In this document: positions 33,802 through 44,775 of the stretch, in pieces
Numbering within the stretch: the first letter of the stretch is position 1
Layout of the letters: each line of letters begins with the position of its first letter
Assembly: GCF_045679555.1 (NCBI RefSeq)
Contig: NC_092096.1
Coordinates: 31,639,624 to 31,703,623, forward strand
Direction: 5' to 3'
From: Salvelinus alpinus
Lineage: Eukaryota; Chordata; Actinopteri; Salmoniformes; Salmonidae
DNA: 64,000 nucleotides
The notes under the pieces: model-generated
The model's database searches: none
Told to the model about the DNA's origin: nothing
What the model saw: only the letters and a program-made list of their open reading frames with translations
Position numbers and translations under genes: made by a program

Positions 33802-34201
33802 TGTCACGTTCCTGACCTGTTTTCCCTTGTTTTGTATTTATTTAGTATGGTCAGGGCATGAGTTGGGTGGGTTGTCTATGTGTTGTTTTCTATGTTGGGG
33901 TTTTGTGTGTTCGGCCTGGTATGATTCTCAATCAGAGGCAGCTGTCATTCGTTGTCCCTGATTGAGAATCATACTTAGGCAGCCGGGGTTTCACGTGTTT
34001 TTTGTGGGTGTTTGTCTACCGTGTTAGTGTTTTCACCACACGGTACTGTTTCGGTTTTCTGCACTTCGTTTATTGTTTTGTATTTCAGTGTTCAGTTTCG
34101 GTTTTAATAAATCATCATGAGCACGAACCACTCTGCATATTGGTCCGATCCTTCTCGCCTCTCCTCGTCCGATGAGGAGGACGATATAGACTATCGTTAC
34201 A
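33802..34201 (+). mobile_element. Solo LTR of the pol-less LTR family (copy D)
   Basis: Begins TGTCACGTTCC and ends cgttaca. The target duplication gccaa lies at 33797-33801 and 34202-34206. It contains the family hairpin (arms 33919-33938 and about 33955-33974). An ATG at 34117 starts a peptide MSTNHSAYWSDPS followed by an acidic SSDEEDDIDYRY, matching the ORF1 start of copy C. Produced by LTR-LTR recombination. It lies inside the old V promoter. Confidence 0.88.
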
Positions 34202-34393
34202 GCCAATGCAAAGTTTCCTTTGTAAATATTTTTCCTGGTAAGGACCCACATTCAACAGTTAACTATGATTCAGATTATACAGATTATTTTATCATGGTTT
34301 AAGTAAATTCTACTGTCAATCAGTGATTCAAGATGAACATTTAATGATCTGCGTTCTTCAGTGGATGATAGTCATAACTATCAGTCCCTATTG
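34202..34393. repeat. V upstream background after the solo LTR
   Basis: Continues the V upstream sequence, starting with gccaatgcaaagtttcc (octamer variant atgcaaag), and ends with a partial minisatellite unit. No gene is visible. Confidence 0.65.
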
Positions 34394-34721
34394 TACTGTT
34401 GACCATGATGTCCTTCTGGACAGACTGGGGAGGTGGGTTGGCCTCTCCGGTCCAGTTCTAAATTGGTATAGGACCTAATTAACCGGTCGAGAGTTGTCAC
34501 CCTTGGTGAACATAACTCAGAAAAAATACATATCACATGTGGTGTTCTACATGGTTCAATTTTGGGTCCAGTACTGTTCAGTTTATATATGTTACCCATT
34601 GGCAGCGTTATCATAAAGCACAGCATTGATTAACACTGCTAAGCAGACGATACACAACTTTCCATTTCTGTGTCACCAGAGAATTTTTGCTCGAAGGATA
34701 AATTAGACTGTATTAGTGATT
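34394..34721 (+). mobile_element. L2-type LINE fragment
   Basis: RT-coding start as at 26597 (tgaccatgatgtccttctgg), then gttctacatggttcaattttggg and a region matching 48850-48950. Cut at about 34721 by a MITE. Confidence 0.75.
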
Positions 34722-35112
34722 TAGCCTCCCTGGTACAAGTGGGACGCTACTTGTACCTCCCTGGTACAAGTGGGACGCTACGAGCGTCCCACCTCGACAA
34801 CAGCCAGTGAAATTGCAGGGCGCTAAATTCAAAACAACAGAAATCCCATAATTAAAATTCCTCAAACATACAAGTATTATCCACCATTTTAAAGATAAAC
34901 TTCTTGTAAATCCAACCACAGTGTCCCATTTCAAAAAGGCTTTACTGCGAAAGCACACCATGCGATTATGTTAGGTCACAGAAAACCATACAGCCATTTT
35001 TCCAGCCAAAGAGAGGAGTAACAAAAAGCAGAAATAGAGATAAAATTAATTACTAACCTTTGATGATTTTCATCAGATGGCACTCATAGGACTTCATGTT
35101 ACACAATACATG

Positions 35113-35664
35113 TGTCACGACTTCTACCGAAGATAACCCCTCTCCCTGTTCGGGCGGCGCTCGGCGCTCGGTGTCGCTGGTTTACTAGCCGCCACCGATC
35201 CCTTTTTCCTTTTCTGGTTGTTTTGTCTGTGTTCATTTTCACACCTGGTTTCAATTGCGTTTATTTCTGTGTGTATATAGGGCACCTGTTACCTGCCTTA
35301 TTTTGTGCGGGATTAAGCTTGTTTGTATTTGCGCTCGTTTATCTTTGATGCGTCTTGTTTTCGTTATTACGCACGTGTAGTTTAGTTTCGGAACTGAGTT
35401 TGTTCCTCCGTGCCAAAGAGTTTCTGTTTTGTTTTCACATTTTTTTGGCACTTGTATGTAGTGTCGGAACTGTGGTTGTTCCTCCGTGTGTTGGCACGAG
35501 TTTCTGGGTCCGTGGGAGAGCGTAGTTTTGGATTTTCGTCTGTGGCAATTTTGTATTGATGGACTATATATATATATAATATTATATATTAAACACGCTT
35601 CTCAGAAATCCCTGCTCTCCTGCGCCTGACTCCTACACCTCTCACCGAGACGCACCTTATCACA
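35113..35664 (+). repeat. 5' LTR of the older gypsy
   Basis: 552 bp, TG...CA ends, followed by gaatccctcaccaaaaa at the primer-binding position. An AT-rich tatatatatataatattat lies at about 35567. Confidence 0.9.
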
Positions 35665-35685
35665 GAATCCCTCACCAAAAATATT

Positions 35686-36655
35686 ATGGAGTCAGCAGGA
35701 GCCGACGCACTCCCAGGGTCCGTGGAGGAGCGAGTTCAACACCACACGGCAGTGTTACACCGGCTGGGAACCGCCATGGATCAGGTGATGGCGACGATGG
35801 AGAGATGGGAGAGAGGTGGCCTTCCCACACCTTTATCAGCCACACCCCAACCAGTACCACTACCCTCTCCTTCATTGCCTGAGCACAGTGGGATTCGACT
35901 CGCCCTCCCGAGGGAGTACGATGGGACGGCGGCCGGGTGCCAGGGGTTCTTACTCCAGATGGACCTATACAGATGGACCTGGAGACCGTTCGTCCGGCTC
36001 CTTCGGGAGGTGAGAGCGTGAACGCCCTCGTCTCCTGCCTCTCCGGTAAAGCCCTGGAGTGGGCCAACGCGGTATGGAACGATCCTGACTCGGCGAGGGA
36101 CCACTACCCAGAGTTCACCCGCCGCTTTCGGGCCGTGTTCGATCACCCACCTGAGGGTCGAGCGGCGGGTGAACGGCTGTTCCATCTGAGGCAGGAGAAG
36201 AGGAGTGCTCAGGACTTTGCTCTAGAGTTCCGGACCTTGGCCGCTGGCACGGGATGGAACGACAGGGCCTTGATCGATCACTATAGGTGTAGTTTGCGTG
36301 AGGAAGTCCGTAGGGAGCTGGCCTGTAGAGACACCACCCTCTCCTTGGACCAGTTGATCGACATGTCCATTCGGTTGGACAACTTGCTGGCGACCCGCGG
36401 ACGTCCAGATCGGGCTCTGTCAGTTCCACCACTCCAACACCCATGGAGCTAGGAGGTGCTGCAGCGAGGGCGACCGGAGGAGGGGGCCTTTCCTGTGCCA
36501 GCTGTGGTCGCAGAGGGCACACTGCTGACCGGTGCTGGGGGGGTCCTCCAGGGAGTCGAGACGCCAGGCCGAGCACTGCTCGGACACCTCAGGTGAGTCG
36601 GCACCAGGCTCACCCAGATCCCCCCTGTTGGTCACATGTATGTATGGATTGTTTT
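35686..36655 (+). pseudogene. Gypsy Gag, frameshifted (older element)
   Basis: Starts at ATG 35686 (MESAGADALPGSVEERV), 22 bp after the LTR. The capsid start LPREYDGTAAGCQGFLLQMD is followed by a short duplication (agatggacct twice near 35957-35985), which breaks the frame. The remainder (KALEWANAVWNDPD, RQEKRSAQDFALEFRTLA, LDQLIDMSIRLDNLL) is in another frame. A CCHC knuckle (CASCGRRGHTADRC) follows at about 36494-36535 in yet another frame. Confidence 0.85.
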
Positions 36656-39600
36656 TCCTGAATTTTCCCCTCTTTCCCGGCATAAGGCGCTAGTAGATTC
36701 AGGCGCGGCGGGGAATTTTATTGACCGCGGTTTAGCGCACAGGTTAGGGATCCCCCTTGTTCAGCTTGACAAACCCTTCCCAGTGCACGCCTTAGATAGC
36801 CGACCATTAGGGTCAGGGCTAGTCAGGGAGGCCACGGCTCCACTGGGCATGGTCACACAGGAGGGTCATGAGGAGAGAATTAGTCTCTTCCTCATTGATT
36901 CTCCTGCGTTTCCGTTGGTGCTGAAGATCCCCTGGTTGGCCCGTCACAACCCCAGGATTTCGTGGCAACAGAGGGCTCTACAGGGGTGGTCGGAGGAGTG
37001 CTCAGGCAGGTGTGTAGGAGTTTCCATCGGTGCTACAACGGTGGAGAGTCCAGACCAAGTCTCCACCGTGCGCATTCCCTCAGAATATGCCGATTTGGCT
37101 ATCGCCTTCTGTAAAAAGAAGGCGACCCAATTACCACCTCATCGACGAGGGGATTGTGCGATAAATCTCCTGGTAGGCGCTGCACTTCCCAGGAGTCACG
37201 TGTATCCCCTGTCCCAGGAGGAAACGGTGGCTATGGAGACATACATATCTGAATCTCTGGGGCAGGGGTACATTCGGCCCTCCATCTCACCTGCCTCCTC
37301 GAGTTTCTTTTTTGTGAAGAAGAAGGAGGGAGGTCTGCGTCCGTGCATTGACTATAGAGGTCTAAATTCCATCACGGTGGGGAATAGTTACCCGCTACCT
37401 CTCATTGCCACGGCGATTGAGTCATTTCACGGAGCACGGTTTTTCACAAAACTGGATCTCAGGAGTGCATATAACTTGGTGCGTATCCGGAAGGGAGATG
37501 AGTGGAAGACAGCGTTTAGTACCACATCCGGCCATTATGAGTACCTCGTCATGCCGTACGGGTTGAAGAATGCTCCAGCAGTCTTCCAATCTTTTGTAGA
37601 CGAGATTCTCAGGGACCTGCACGGTCAGGGTGTGGTGGTTTACATCGATGACATTCTGGTCTATTCCGCTACACGCGCCGCGCATGTGTCTCTGGTGCGC
37701 AAGGTACTTGGGCGACTGTTGGAGCATGACCTGTACGTCAAGGCTGAGAAATGCTTGTTCTTCCAACAGGCCGTCTCCTTCCTTGGGTATCGCATTTCCA
37801 CATCAGGGTTGGTGATGGAGTGTGACCGCATTGCAGCCGTGCGTAATTGGCCGACTCCAACCACGGTAAAGGAGGTGCAGCGGTTCTTAGGGTTTGCCAA
37901 CTACTACCGGAGGTTTATCCGGGGTTTTGGGCAGGTGGCTGCTCCAATTACGTCACTGCTGAAGGGGGGGACGGCGCGTCTGGGGTGGTCGGCTGAGGCG
38001 GACAGGGCTTTTGGTCGCCTGAAGGCTCTTTTTACCTCGGCTCCCGTGCTGGCGCATCCGGACCCCTCTTTGGCATTCATAGTGGAGGTGGACGCATCCG
38101 AGGCTGGGGTTGGAGCCGTGCTCTCCCAGCGCTCGGGTACGCCACCGAAGCTCCGCCCCTGTGCTTTCTTTTCTCGGAGCTCAGCCCGGCGGAGCGAAAC
38201 TATGACGTGGGGGATCGGGAGTTGCTGGCTGTTGTCAGAGCCCTGAAGGTGTGGAGACATTGGCTTGAGGGGGCCCAACACCCTTTTCTCATCTGGACTG
38301 ACCACCGTAATCTAGAGTACATTCGGGCAGCGAGGAGACTGAACCCTCGTCAGGCAAGGTGGGCCATGTTTTTCACCCGATTTAGGTTTACCATCTCCTA
38401 TAGACCAGGCTCCCAGAACACTAAGGCAGACGCACTGTCCCGAGCGGGCCATCGATCCTGCGCCCATCCTCCCGGCTTCTTGTCTAGTGGCACCTGTGAC
38501 GTGGGAGGTTGACGCAGACATTGAGCGAGCATCGCGTGTTGAGCCTACTCCACCACAGTGTCCAGCGGGACGGGTGTACGTTCCGCTGGAGGTTAGAGAC
38601 AGGCTAATTTGGTGGGCTCACACGTCCCCCTCCTCTGGTCACCCGGGGATTGGTAGGACGGTGCGATGTCTTAGTGGGAAGTACTGGTGGTCCACTTTAG
38701 CCAAGGACGTGAGGGTTTATGTGTCCTCCTGCTCAGTGTGCGCTCAGTGCAAGGCTCCTAGGCACCTGCCCAGAGGGAAGTTACAACCCCTTCCCGTTCC
38801 ACAGCGGCCTTGGTCACACCTGTCGGTTGACTTCTTGACCGATCTGCCACCATCACAGGGCAACACCACGATCCTGGTCGTTGTGGATCGGTTTTCTAAG
38901 TCCTGTCGTCTCCTCCCTTTGCCTGGTCTCCCTACAGCCCTACAGACGGCGGAGGCCCTGTTTACTCACGACTTCCGGCACTACGGGGTGCCTGAGGATA
39001 TTGTTTCTGATCGGGGTCCCCAGTTCACGTCCAGGGTGTGGAAAGCGTTCATGGAACATTTGGGGGTCTCGGTCAGCCTTACCTCTGGGTTTCACCCCGA
39101 GAGTAATGGGCAGGTGGAAAGAGTGAACCAGGATGTGGGTAGGTTTCTGCGGTCGTATTGCCAGGACCGGCCAGGGGAGTGGGCGAAGTACATCCCATGG
39201 GCAGAGATGGCCCAGAATTCACTCCGCCACTCCTCTACGAACCTGTCGCCCTTCCAATGTGTGTTGGGTTATCAGCCGGTCCTGGTACCATGGCATCAGA
39301 GCCAGACCGAGGCTCCTGTGGTGGACGATTGGGTGAGACGCTCAAGGGAAACCTGGGAGGCCGCCCACGGGTACCTTAAACGGGCCGAAGGGCGGCAGAA
39401 GGCCAGTGCCGACCGCCACCGCAGCGAGGCCCCAGTGTACACACCGGGGGACCGGGTCTGGCTCTCGACCCGAAACCTGCCCCTCCACCTGCCCTGCCGG
39501 AAGCTGGGTCCGCGGTTTGTGGGGCCATTCAAAGTCCTGGGGAGAATAAACGAGGTGTGTTATAGGTTACAGCTTCCCCCTTATTACCGTATTAACCCCT

Positions 39601-40019
39601 CGTTTCATGTGTCTCTCCTCAGGCCGGTGGTGGCTGGTCCGCTTCAAGAAGATGAGGTGCGGGAGATCCCTCCGCCCCCCCTGGACATCGGGGGGGCGCC
39701 GGCGTATGCAGTTCGGTCCATACTGGACTCGAGGCGTCGGGTGGGGGGTCTTCAGTACCTCGTGGACTGGGAGGGGAACGGTCCGGAGGAGAGATGCTGG
39801 GTGCCGGTGGAGGACGTACTGGATCCACCTATGCTAAAGGAGTTTCACCGCCTCCATCCGGATCGCCCTGCGCCTCGTCCTCCGGGTCGTCCTCGAGGCC
39901 GGCGTCGTCGCGCTGCGGGAGCCGCGCGTCAGGAGGGGGGTACTGTCACGACTTCTACCGAAGATAACCCCTCTCCCTGTTCGGGCGGCGCTCGGAGCTC
40001 GGCGTCGCCGGTTTACTAG
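36636..40019 (+). pseudogene. Gypsy Pol with chromodomain, two frameshifts
   Basis: Frame 1 (36636-38246): protease [32 protein letters not shown] and VVYIDDILVYS, and the first part of RNase H ([18 protein letters not shown]). A one-base loss near 38178 moves the rest of RNase H (ERNYDVG region, then [11 protein letters not shown]) to a second frame (to 38512). A second shift near 38450 leads to the integrase frame (38487-40019): [49 protein letters not shown] and the chromodomain [19 protein letters not shown]. Same layout as the 19.6 kb element but a different lineage. Confidence 0.92.
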
Positions 40020-40478
40020 CCGCCACCGATCCCTTTTTCCTTTTCTGGTTGTTTTGTCTGTGTTCATTTTCACACCTGGTTTCAATTGCGTTTATTTCTG
40101 TGTGTATATAGGGCACCTGTTACCTGCCTTATTTCGTGCGGGATTAAGCTTGTGTGTATTTGCGCTCGTTTATCTTTGATGCGTCTTGTTTTCGTTATTA
40201 CGCACGTGTAGTTTAGTTTCGGAACTGAGTTTGTTCCTCCTGCATTTGGCAGAGTTTCTGTTTTGTTTTCACATTTTTTTGGCACTTGTATGTAGTGTCG
40301 GAACTGTGGTTGTTCCTCCGTGTGCGTGGGAGAGCATAGTTTTGGATTTTCGTCTGTGGCAATTTTGTATTGATGGACTATATATATATATAATATTATA
40401 TATTAAACACGCTTCTCAGAAATCCCTGCTCTCCTGCGCCTGACTCCTACACCTCTCACCGAGACGCACCTTATCACA
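39944..40478 (+). repeat. 3' LTR of the older gypsy
   Basis: 535 bp. It lacks a ggcacgagtttctgggtcc-like segment that is present in the 5' LTR. Confidence 0.9.
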
Positions 40479-40978
40479 ACATGTATGTTTTGTTCGATAA
40501 AGTTCATATTTATATCCAAAAATCTCAGTTTACATTGGCGCGTTATGGTCAGAAATGCATTGTCTCAAACAAACATCCGGTGAAAGTGCAGAGAGCCACA
40601 TCAAATTACAGAAATACTCATCATAAACATTGATAAACGATACAAGTGTTAAACATACGAATAAAGATAAACTTCTCCTTAATGCAACCGCTGTGTCAGA
40701 TTTCAAAAAGGCTTTACGGAGAAAGCACACTTTGTGATTATGTTAGGTCAGCACCTAGCCACAGAAACCCATACAGCCATTTTCCAGCCAAGGATTTGTA
40801 CTGCTGTAGACAAAGATCCCAACGTGTGTCTACTACATGAAGTTGAAACAGCGGACCTTGGAGGTGAGGCGGTTGTTTTGTAGCAGCAGCAGCATAACTA
40901 GACAATTTTGTCACTGTAAAGTTAGTAACATGATGACTTAGATACACTTAAATACCTATTCTATTTGATATGTATTCT

Positions 40979-41275
40979 ATTCTCCTGTAGAGTTCCTAAA
41001 TGCCATCCACAAGATGCAGCTACAGAGCATTTTTGGAGAGGTGTGCATTTCACTGCAAATCTTCTGTACAATGCCTGTAACAGTTGCTGGAGGTGAACGT
41101 GCCTTCAGTAAGCTGAAACTTATAAAGAACTAAGATCTACAATGTGCCAAGACAGGTTAAACAGCCTTGCCATCCTTTCAATTGAAAACCAGTTAGTTAG
41201 AAAATTAAACTTTAAAGACATTATAAATGAGTTTGCTCACAAGAAGGCTCAACGCTGGGCTCTTGGTGCAGTGTA
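40979..41275 (+). pseudogene. hAT transposase C-terminal fragment
   Basis: After an intron-like tctcctgtag, the plus strand encodes EFLNAIHKMQLQSIFGEV, TMPVTVAGGERAFSKLKLIK, then a frame break, then LNSLAILSIENQLVRKLNF and FAHKKAQRWALGAV before a stop. The AGGERAFSKLKLIK ... L..LAILSIE pattern is the hAT dimerisation region (ZMYM1-like hAT proteins). Only the last exon-like portion is present. Confidence 0.8.
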
Positions 41276-41937
41276 ACCTCTGAGTTTTGTTTACAGGGAA
41301 CAAACACAAGGACAAATGCCTTAATAACCTGTTCTACCCAAGCCTGCCCGGAGATGGGCAAAATACCGTTTCAGAGTATTTTCTGCTATGATTTATCTCC
41401 TGTTGAACTTACTCAGGAATGCCGACATAATGTACTGACACTACAGTTGCAGTTTCACAGATGCTTGTTCTCTGTAGGTACCACATTTATGCCTGCAGTC
41501 CACATAGTTCAGGAAAAAATTATATTTTGGCTATGTTATTTAGGCATGTATTTAGGAATTATGCGTAGGGCAGAAGAGGGTTAGCCTTGTTTATAAGAAT
41601 TGGTAATACATTCTTTAATCTGAAACATGGATCATTGGTAATTTCTTCATTAAAACTGACTACAATACCATATAAAAAAATAAGTCACCAATTGTGTAGT
41701 TATTTATAATAAAGCATCATAAAAATCTCATGACACAGACAGCTTTTGTTAACATTAGGAACCAAAAATGTTTGCAATACTATTTGCAATACTGTTAATG
41801 TTGGCAAAGGATGACGGTGGAAACTAGAATCTGCACAATTGTAGTATAGCAGCAGAAGCTTATAGTTAGTACATTTAATAACACATATTGTTCAATACGT
41901 TATTTTAATCTGAAACATTCTGATTTATATGTTAGGG
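41276..41937. other. Unclassified sequence after the hAT fragment
   Basis: A/T-rich, no convincing reading frame or RNA gene. Possibly the 3' UTR side of the hAT element. Not found elsewhere in this window by eye. Confidence 0.4.
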
Positions 41938-42560
41938 GCCCGGCAGTTTTTTCCCCATGCATGCAACCATCTTTACGCGCACCTGCGACTCATGAGACTC
42001 ACCTGCACTCCATCACTTCTAAGATTACCTCTCCTATAGTATATCTGTCACTCCCATTGGTTAATTCCCCAGACGCTAATCTTGTTTTGTATTGTTCCAT
42101 GTTTATTGTATTATTAAATTCACCCCTTGTACTTGCTTCTTGACTCCCAGCGTCTGCGTTACAGAATATTGCCTCAACAAATGGAAGCAACAGGGATTTT
42201 CTGGTGACGCCAGGTCCAAATGCCACAGCCGAAACCACCAATCATGCCTCAACTGGCTCGACAGGTTCAAGCGCCTCAGCAGAAGCCCCTGCGCCTCATC
42301 AGAAGCCCCTGCGCCTCAGCAGAAGCAACCGACCCCCGGGCCTCATCAGAAGCAACCGACCCCCGGGCCTCATCAGAAGCCACCGGCCCCCGCGCCTCAG
42401 CAGAAGCAACCGACCCCCGGGCCTCATCAGAAGCAACCGACCCCCGGGCCTCATCAGAAGCCACCGGCCCCCGCGCCTACAGCTGGCTCGACATTTGATT
42501 TGATAGGTTTGACATTTGACAGGCTCGACATTTGATAGGTTCCCACGCCTCAGCTGGCTC
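41938..42560 (+). mobile_element. LTR-retroelement 5' fragment with a 27-nt minisatellite
   Basis: A truncated LTR-like part ends gcgttaca at about 42162. Next is gaatattgcctcaacaaatgg, as expected after an LTR. A short frame then runs into tandem 27-nt units (about 42270-42480) encoding nine-residue repeats such as PHQKQPTPG and PQQKQPTPG. Family not identified. No pol region follows. Confidence 0.5.
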
Positions 42561-42961
42561 GACAACTACCACAGTGGTGTGAGGGAGAATGTATGGGTAA
42601 TGTTTGGGGGCTTTATTGTATTTGTTTGAATCATGTTGATTAAATTCTAGCTATTCAAAACACATTCAAATCCTAGCTAAGGTCATCTTCAGGGGTCTGG
42701 ATCATTGCACATCATCTCTATTCAGATTGGTTGATGGTTTTCCTTGAGTTACTCAACAGAGTCAACATGTAGTTAATGGTCAGGAGAAACATTTAGTGAT
42801 CAGTTATGATCTAAGGTCTTCTAGACATAGCTCTAGTTTGACTCTATTGTTGTTCAGCTCTACTACACACTGTGTCATTGTACTGGATCATCTCCTCCCC
42901 TCAGCACCTGCAGTAGGTCCCAGCTGTAGCAGGACAGTCACTGTGCAGTCTGACTGAGGGA
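42561..42961. repeat. IgL background downstream of V3
   Basis: Matches 10400-10690 and 17290-17590 (gaactaccacagtggtgtga, gttcagctctactacacact), then cuts to the bases before the V3 RSS. No gene is visible. Confidence 0.7.
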
Positions 42962-42989
42962 GGTTTTTGTACGGCCCTGTATCACTGTG
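42962..42989 (-). promoter_or_regulatory. V3 recombination signal (12-RSS)
   Basis: Nonamer ggtttttgt 42962-42970, 12-bp spacer, heptamer cactgtg 42983-42989 (plus-strand reading). Confidence 0.93.
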
Positions 42990-43512
42990 TGAACACATGT
43001 TTACTATTGGGATAGTGGAAACTCTGACAGTAGTAATCTCCTGCATCTTCAGCCTGGACTCCACTGATGGTCAGAGTGAAGTCACTATGAGTTCCACTAC
43101 CACTGAATCTAGATGGAGTCCCAGACTGAAGTGTTGTAGCATAGTAAATAAAGAGTTTAGGAGCTTCTCCAGGTTTCTGGTGGTACCAGGCTAGACGGGG
43201 AGAAGAGGTCCCTGCTTGATACACATCACTGCTGGTTTTACAGTTCAGAGGGACTGTCTGTCCTGGGAGAACAGCTTTCACTGCAGGAGTCTGAGTCACA
43301 GTGACCTGTCCTCTGGATACTGAAAAGAGACATTTAAGATCTGAGATAACATTTGGTCATGTTGTCTAAATCTCTGAAGTCTCATTTTCTCAGTTTGAGA
43401 CAAAATTAAGGTTAAACATTTCAATAATAAACTGATTTTAGACCAACGTATTTTAAATCTTACCGTGAATTAAAGACATCAATATCCACACAAAGCTCAT
43501 GATAAAAGTCAT
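42990..43512 (-). CDS. Immunoglobulin light-chain V segment V3, intact
   Basis: The leader exon 43464-43512 encodes [16 protein letters not shown] with a GT donor. The V exon 42990-43319 encodes [67 protein letters not shown] and [13 protein letters not shown]. Both cysteines and the core tryptophan are present and there is no stop. Odd points are WYHQKP for the usual WYQQKP and THS in framework 3. It lies about 7 kb from J2 in opposite orientation, so inversional joining to J2 is the natural route. Octamer variant atgcaaag is at 43611-43618. Confidence 0.93.
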
Positions 43513-43789
43513 CGTTGAAGTTCTGTTGCTATGAAGGACAGCTCTCAGTCATGAAGTGTTAAACTCATAGGGCTTTAAACACTCCCAGAGCATTGAAGCA
43601 TTTGCTGCCAATGCAAAGTTTCCTATGTAAATATTCTTCTTGGCAAGGACCCACATTCAACTGTTAACTATGATTCAGATTATACAGATTATTTTATAAT
43701 GTTTTAAATAACTTCCACTGTAAATCAGTGATTCAAGATGAATATTTAATTATCTGCGTTCTTCAGTGGATTATAGTCATAACCCAGAA
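43513..43789 (-). promoter_or_regulatory. V3 upstream region
   Basis: Contains the octamer variant atgcaaag (43611-43618), about 100 bp upstream of the start codon, and the V upstream homology also seen at 30440-30660. No exact TATA box is evident. Confidence 0.5.
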
Positions 43790-43985
43790 CTATCAGTCCC
43801 TCATGTATTATACTAGTTCTTCAGTACTATCAGTCCCTGTTGTATTATACTAGTACTTCAGTACTATCAGTTCTTATTGTATTTTATTAGTACTTCAGAA
43901 TACTATCAGTGCCTATTGTATTATACTAAGACTTTAGTACTGTCAATCCCTATTGTATTATACTAGTACTTCAGTACTATCAGTC
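43790..43985. repeat. 37-bp minisatellite
   Basis: About five units, ending where a reversed HpaI-type SINE begins. Confidence 0.85.
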
Positions 43986-44011
43986 CCTTTTATTTGTCAT
44001 TTTACCTTTAT

Positions 44012-44497
44012 TGTCACGTTCCTGACCTATTTCTGTTAGTTTGTTGTATGTGTTAGTTGGTCAGGACGTGAGGTTGGGTGGGCATTCTATGTTGTCTGTT
44101 TCTATGTTGGTTTAAGGGTTGCCTGGTATGGCTCTCAATTAGAGGCAGGTGTTTGGCGTTCCTCTAATTGAGAGTCATATTTAGGTAGGTTGTTTCACAG
44201 TGTTCGTTGTGGGTGGTTGTCTCCTGTGTCAGTGTTTGTCGCACCATACGGGACTGTTTGGTTTGTGTTGTACATCGTCATTTTATGTGTAGGCTATTTT
44301 CCCTGTTCGTGCGTTCTCGTGTTTAATGTAAGTTCGTCGTTCAGGTCTGTCTACTCCGTTTGTTGTTTTGTTAGTTTATAGTGAAGTTCGTGTTTTCGTC
44401 TTGTCTTTAATAAATATTATGTGTTCACAACCCGCTGCGCCTTGGTTCCCTCAATACTCCTCCTTTTCGGTTGAAGAGGAGGAGGACCACCGTTACA
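44012..44497 (+). repeat. 5' LTR of copy B with hairpin
   Basis: 486 bp. Hairpin arms 44127-44145 and 44161-44179 (19 bp, one G-T pair) with a 15-nt loop. aataaa near 44409. The ORF1 start codon at 44419 is inside the LTR. Confidence 0.88.
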
Positions 44498-44775
44498 GAA
44501 CCACCCACCAATCCAGAATCAAGCAGCGGTGTAAACGGAGTAAGGGACAGCGCAAGAAGGAGGAATGGACTTGGGACGATGTATTGGACGGTAAAGGTTG
44601 CTACACATGGGAGGAGATCCTGGCTGGAAGGGATCGCCTCCCATGGGAACAGCTGGAGGCACTGAGGAGAGCAGAGGCAACTGGAGAAGGGAACCGGAGT
44701 TATGAGGGGACGCGTCTAGCACGGAAGCCCGAAAAGCCCGTGAGTACCACCCAAAAATTTCTTGGGGGGGGCTAA
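44419..44775 (+). CDS. ORF1 of pol-less LTR element, copy B (118 aa)
   Basis: The chosen ATG (MCSQPAAPWFPQYSSF) lies in the LTR and aligns with the start in copy C. An acidic VEEEEDHRYR crosses the LTR end. Next come a basic stretch (RIKQRCKRSKGQRKK), the signature EEWTWDDVLDGKGCYTWEE, and a helical region LPWEQLEALRRAEATGEG. It ends TTQKFLGGG and a TAA at 44773. I do not recognise the family. The position next to the LTR and the basic patch would fit a small Gag or nucleic-acid-binding protein, which is inference. The last codons sit on the G-run where the -1 frame enters ORF2. Confidence 0.65.
   Translation: MCSQPAAPWFPQYSSFSVEEEEDHRYRTTHQSRIKQRCKRSKGQRKKEEWTWDDVLDGKGCYTWEEILAGRDRLPWEQLEALRRAEATGEGNRSYEGTRLARKPEKPVSTTQKFLGGG
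44761..44775 (+). other. Putative -1 frameshift site (eight-G run)
   Basis: CTTGGGGGGGGCTAA: ORF1 codons ctt ggg ggg ggc taa, ORF2 continuing at cta aga. The heptamer G-GGG-GGC fits the X-XXY-YYZ slippery pattern. Copy C (60081-60068, minus strand) has the identical CTTGGGGGGGGCTA with the same frame relation. Confidence 0.5.

Larger units (their letters stand above)
35113..40478 (+). mobile_element. Older Ty3/gypsy chromovirus, 5.4 kb, defective
   Basis: LTRs 35113-35664 (552 bp) and 39944-40478 (535 bp) begin TGTCACGACTTC and end CCTTATCACA. The target duplication acatg lies at 35108-35112 and 40479-40483. Purine tract aggaggggggtac lies before the 3' LTR. The LTRs differ by substitutions and a roughly 20-bp deletion, so it is older than the 19.6 kb element. 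Its gag and pol carry frameshifts. Confidence 0.94.
34722..40860. mobile_element. TTAA-type MITE, split by a gypsy element
   Basis: The left part (34722-35112) starts with cctccctggtacaagtggga, present twice as a 31-bp tandem duplication. It continues through caaaaaggctttactgcgaa. The right part resumes at 40479 with acatgtatgttttgttcg. The same sequence, reversed, is uninterrupted at 52860-53554. Non-coding. Right end approximate. Confidence 0.7.
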
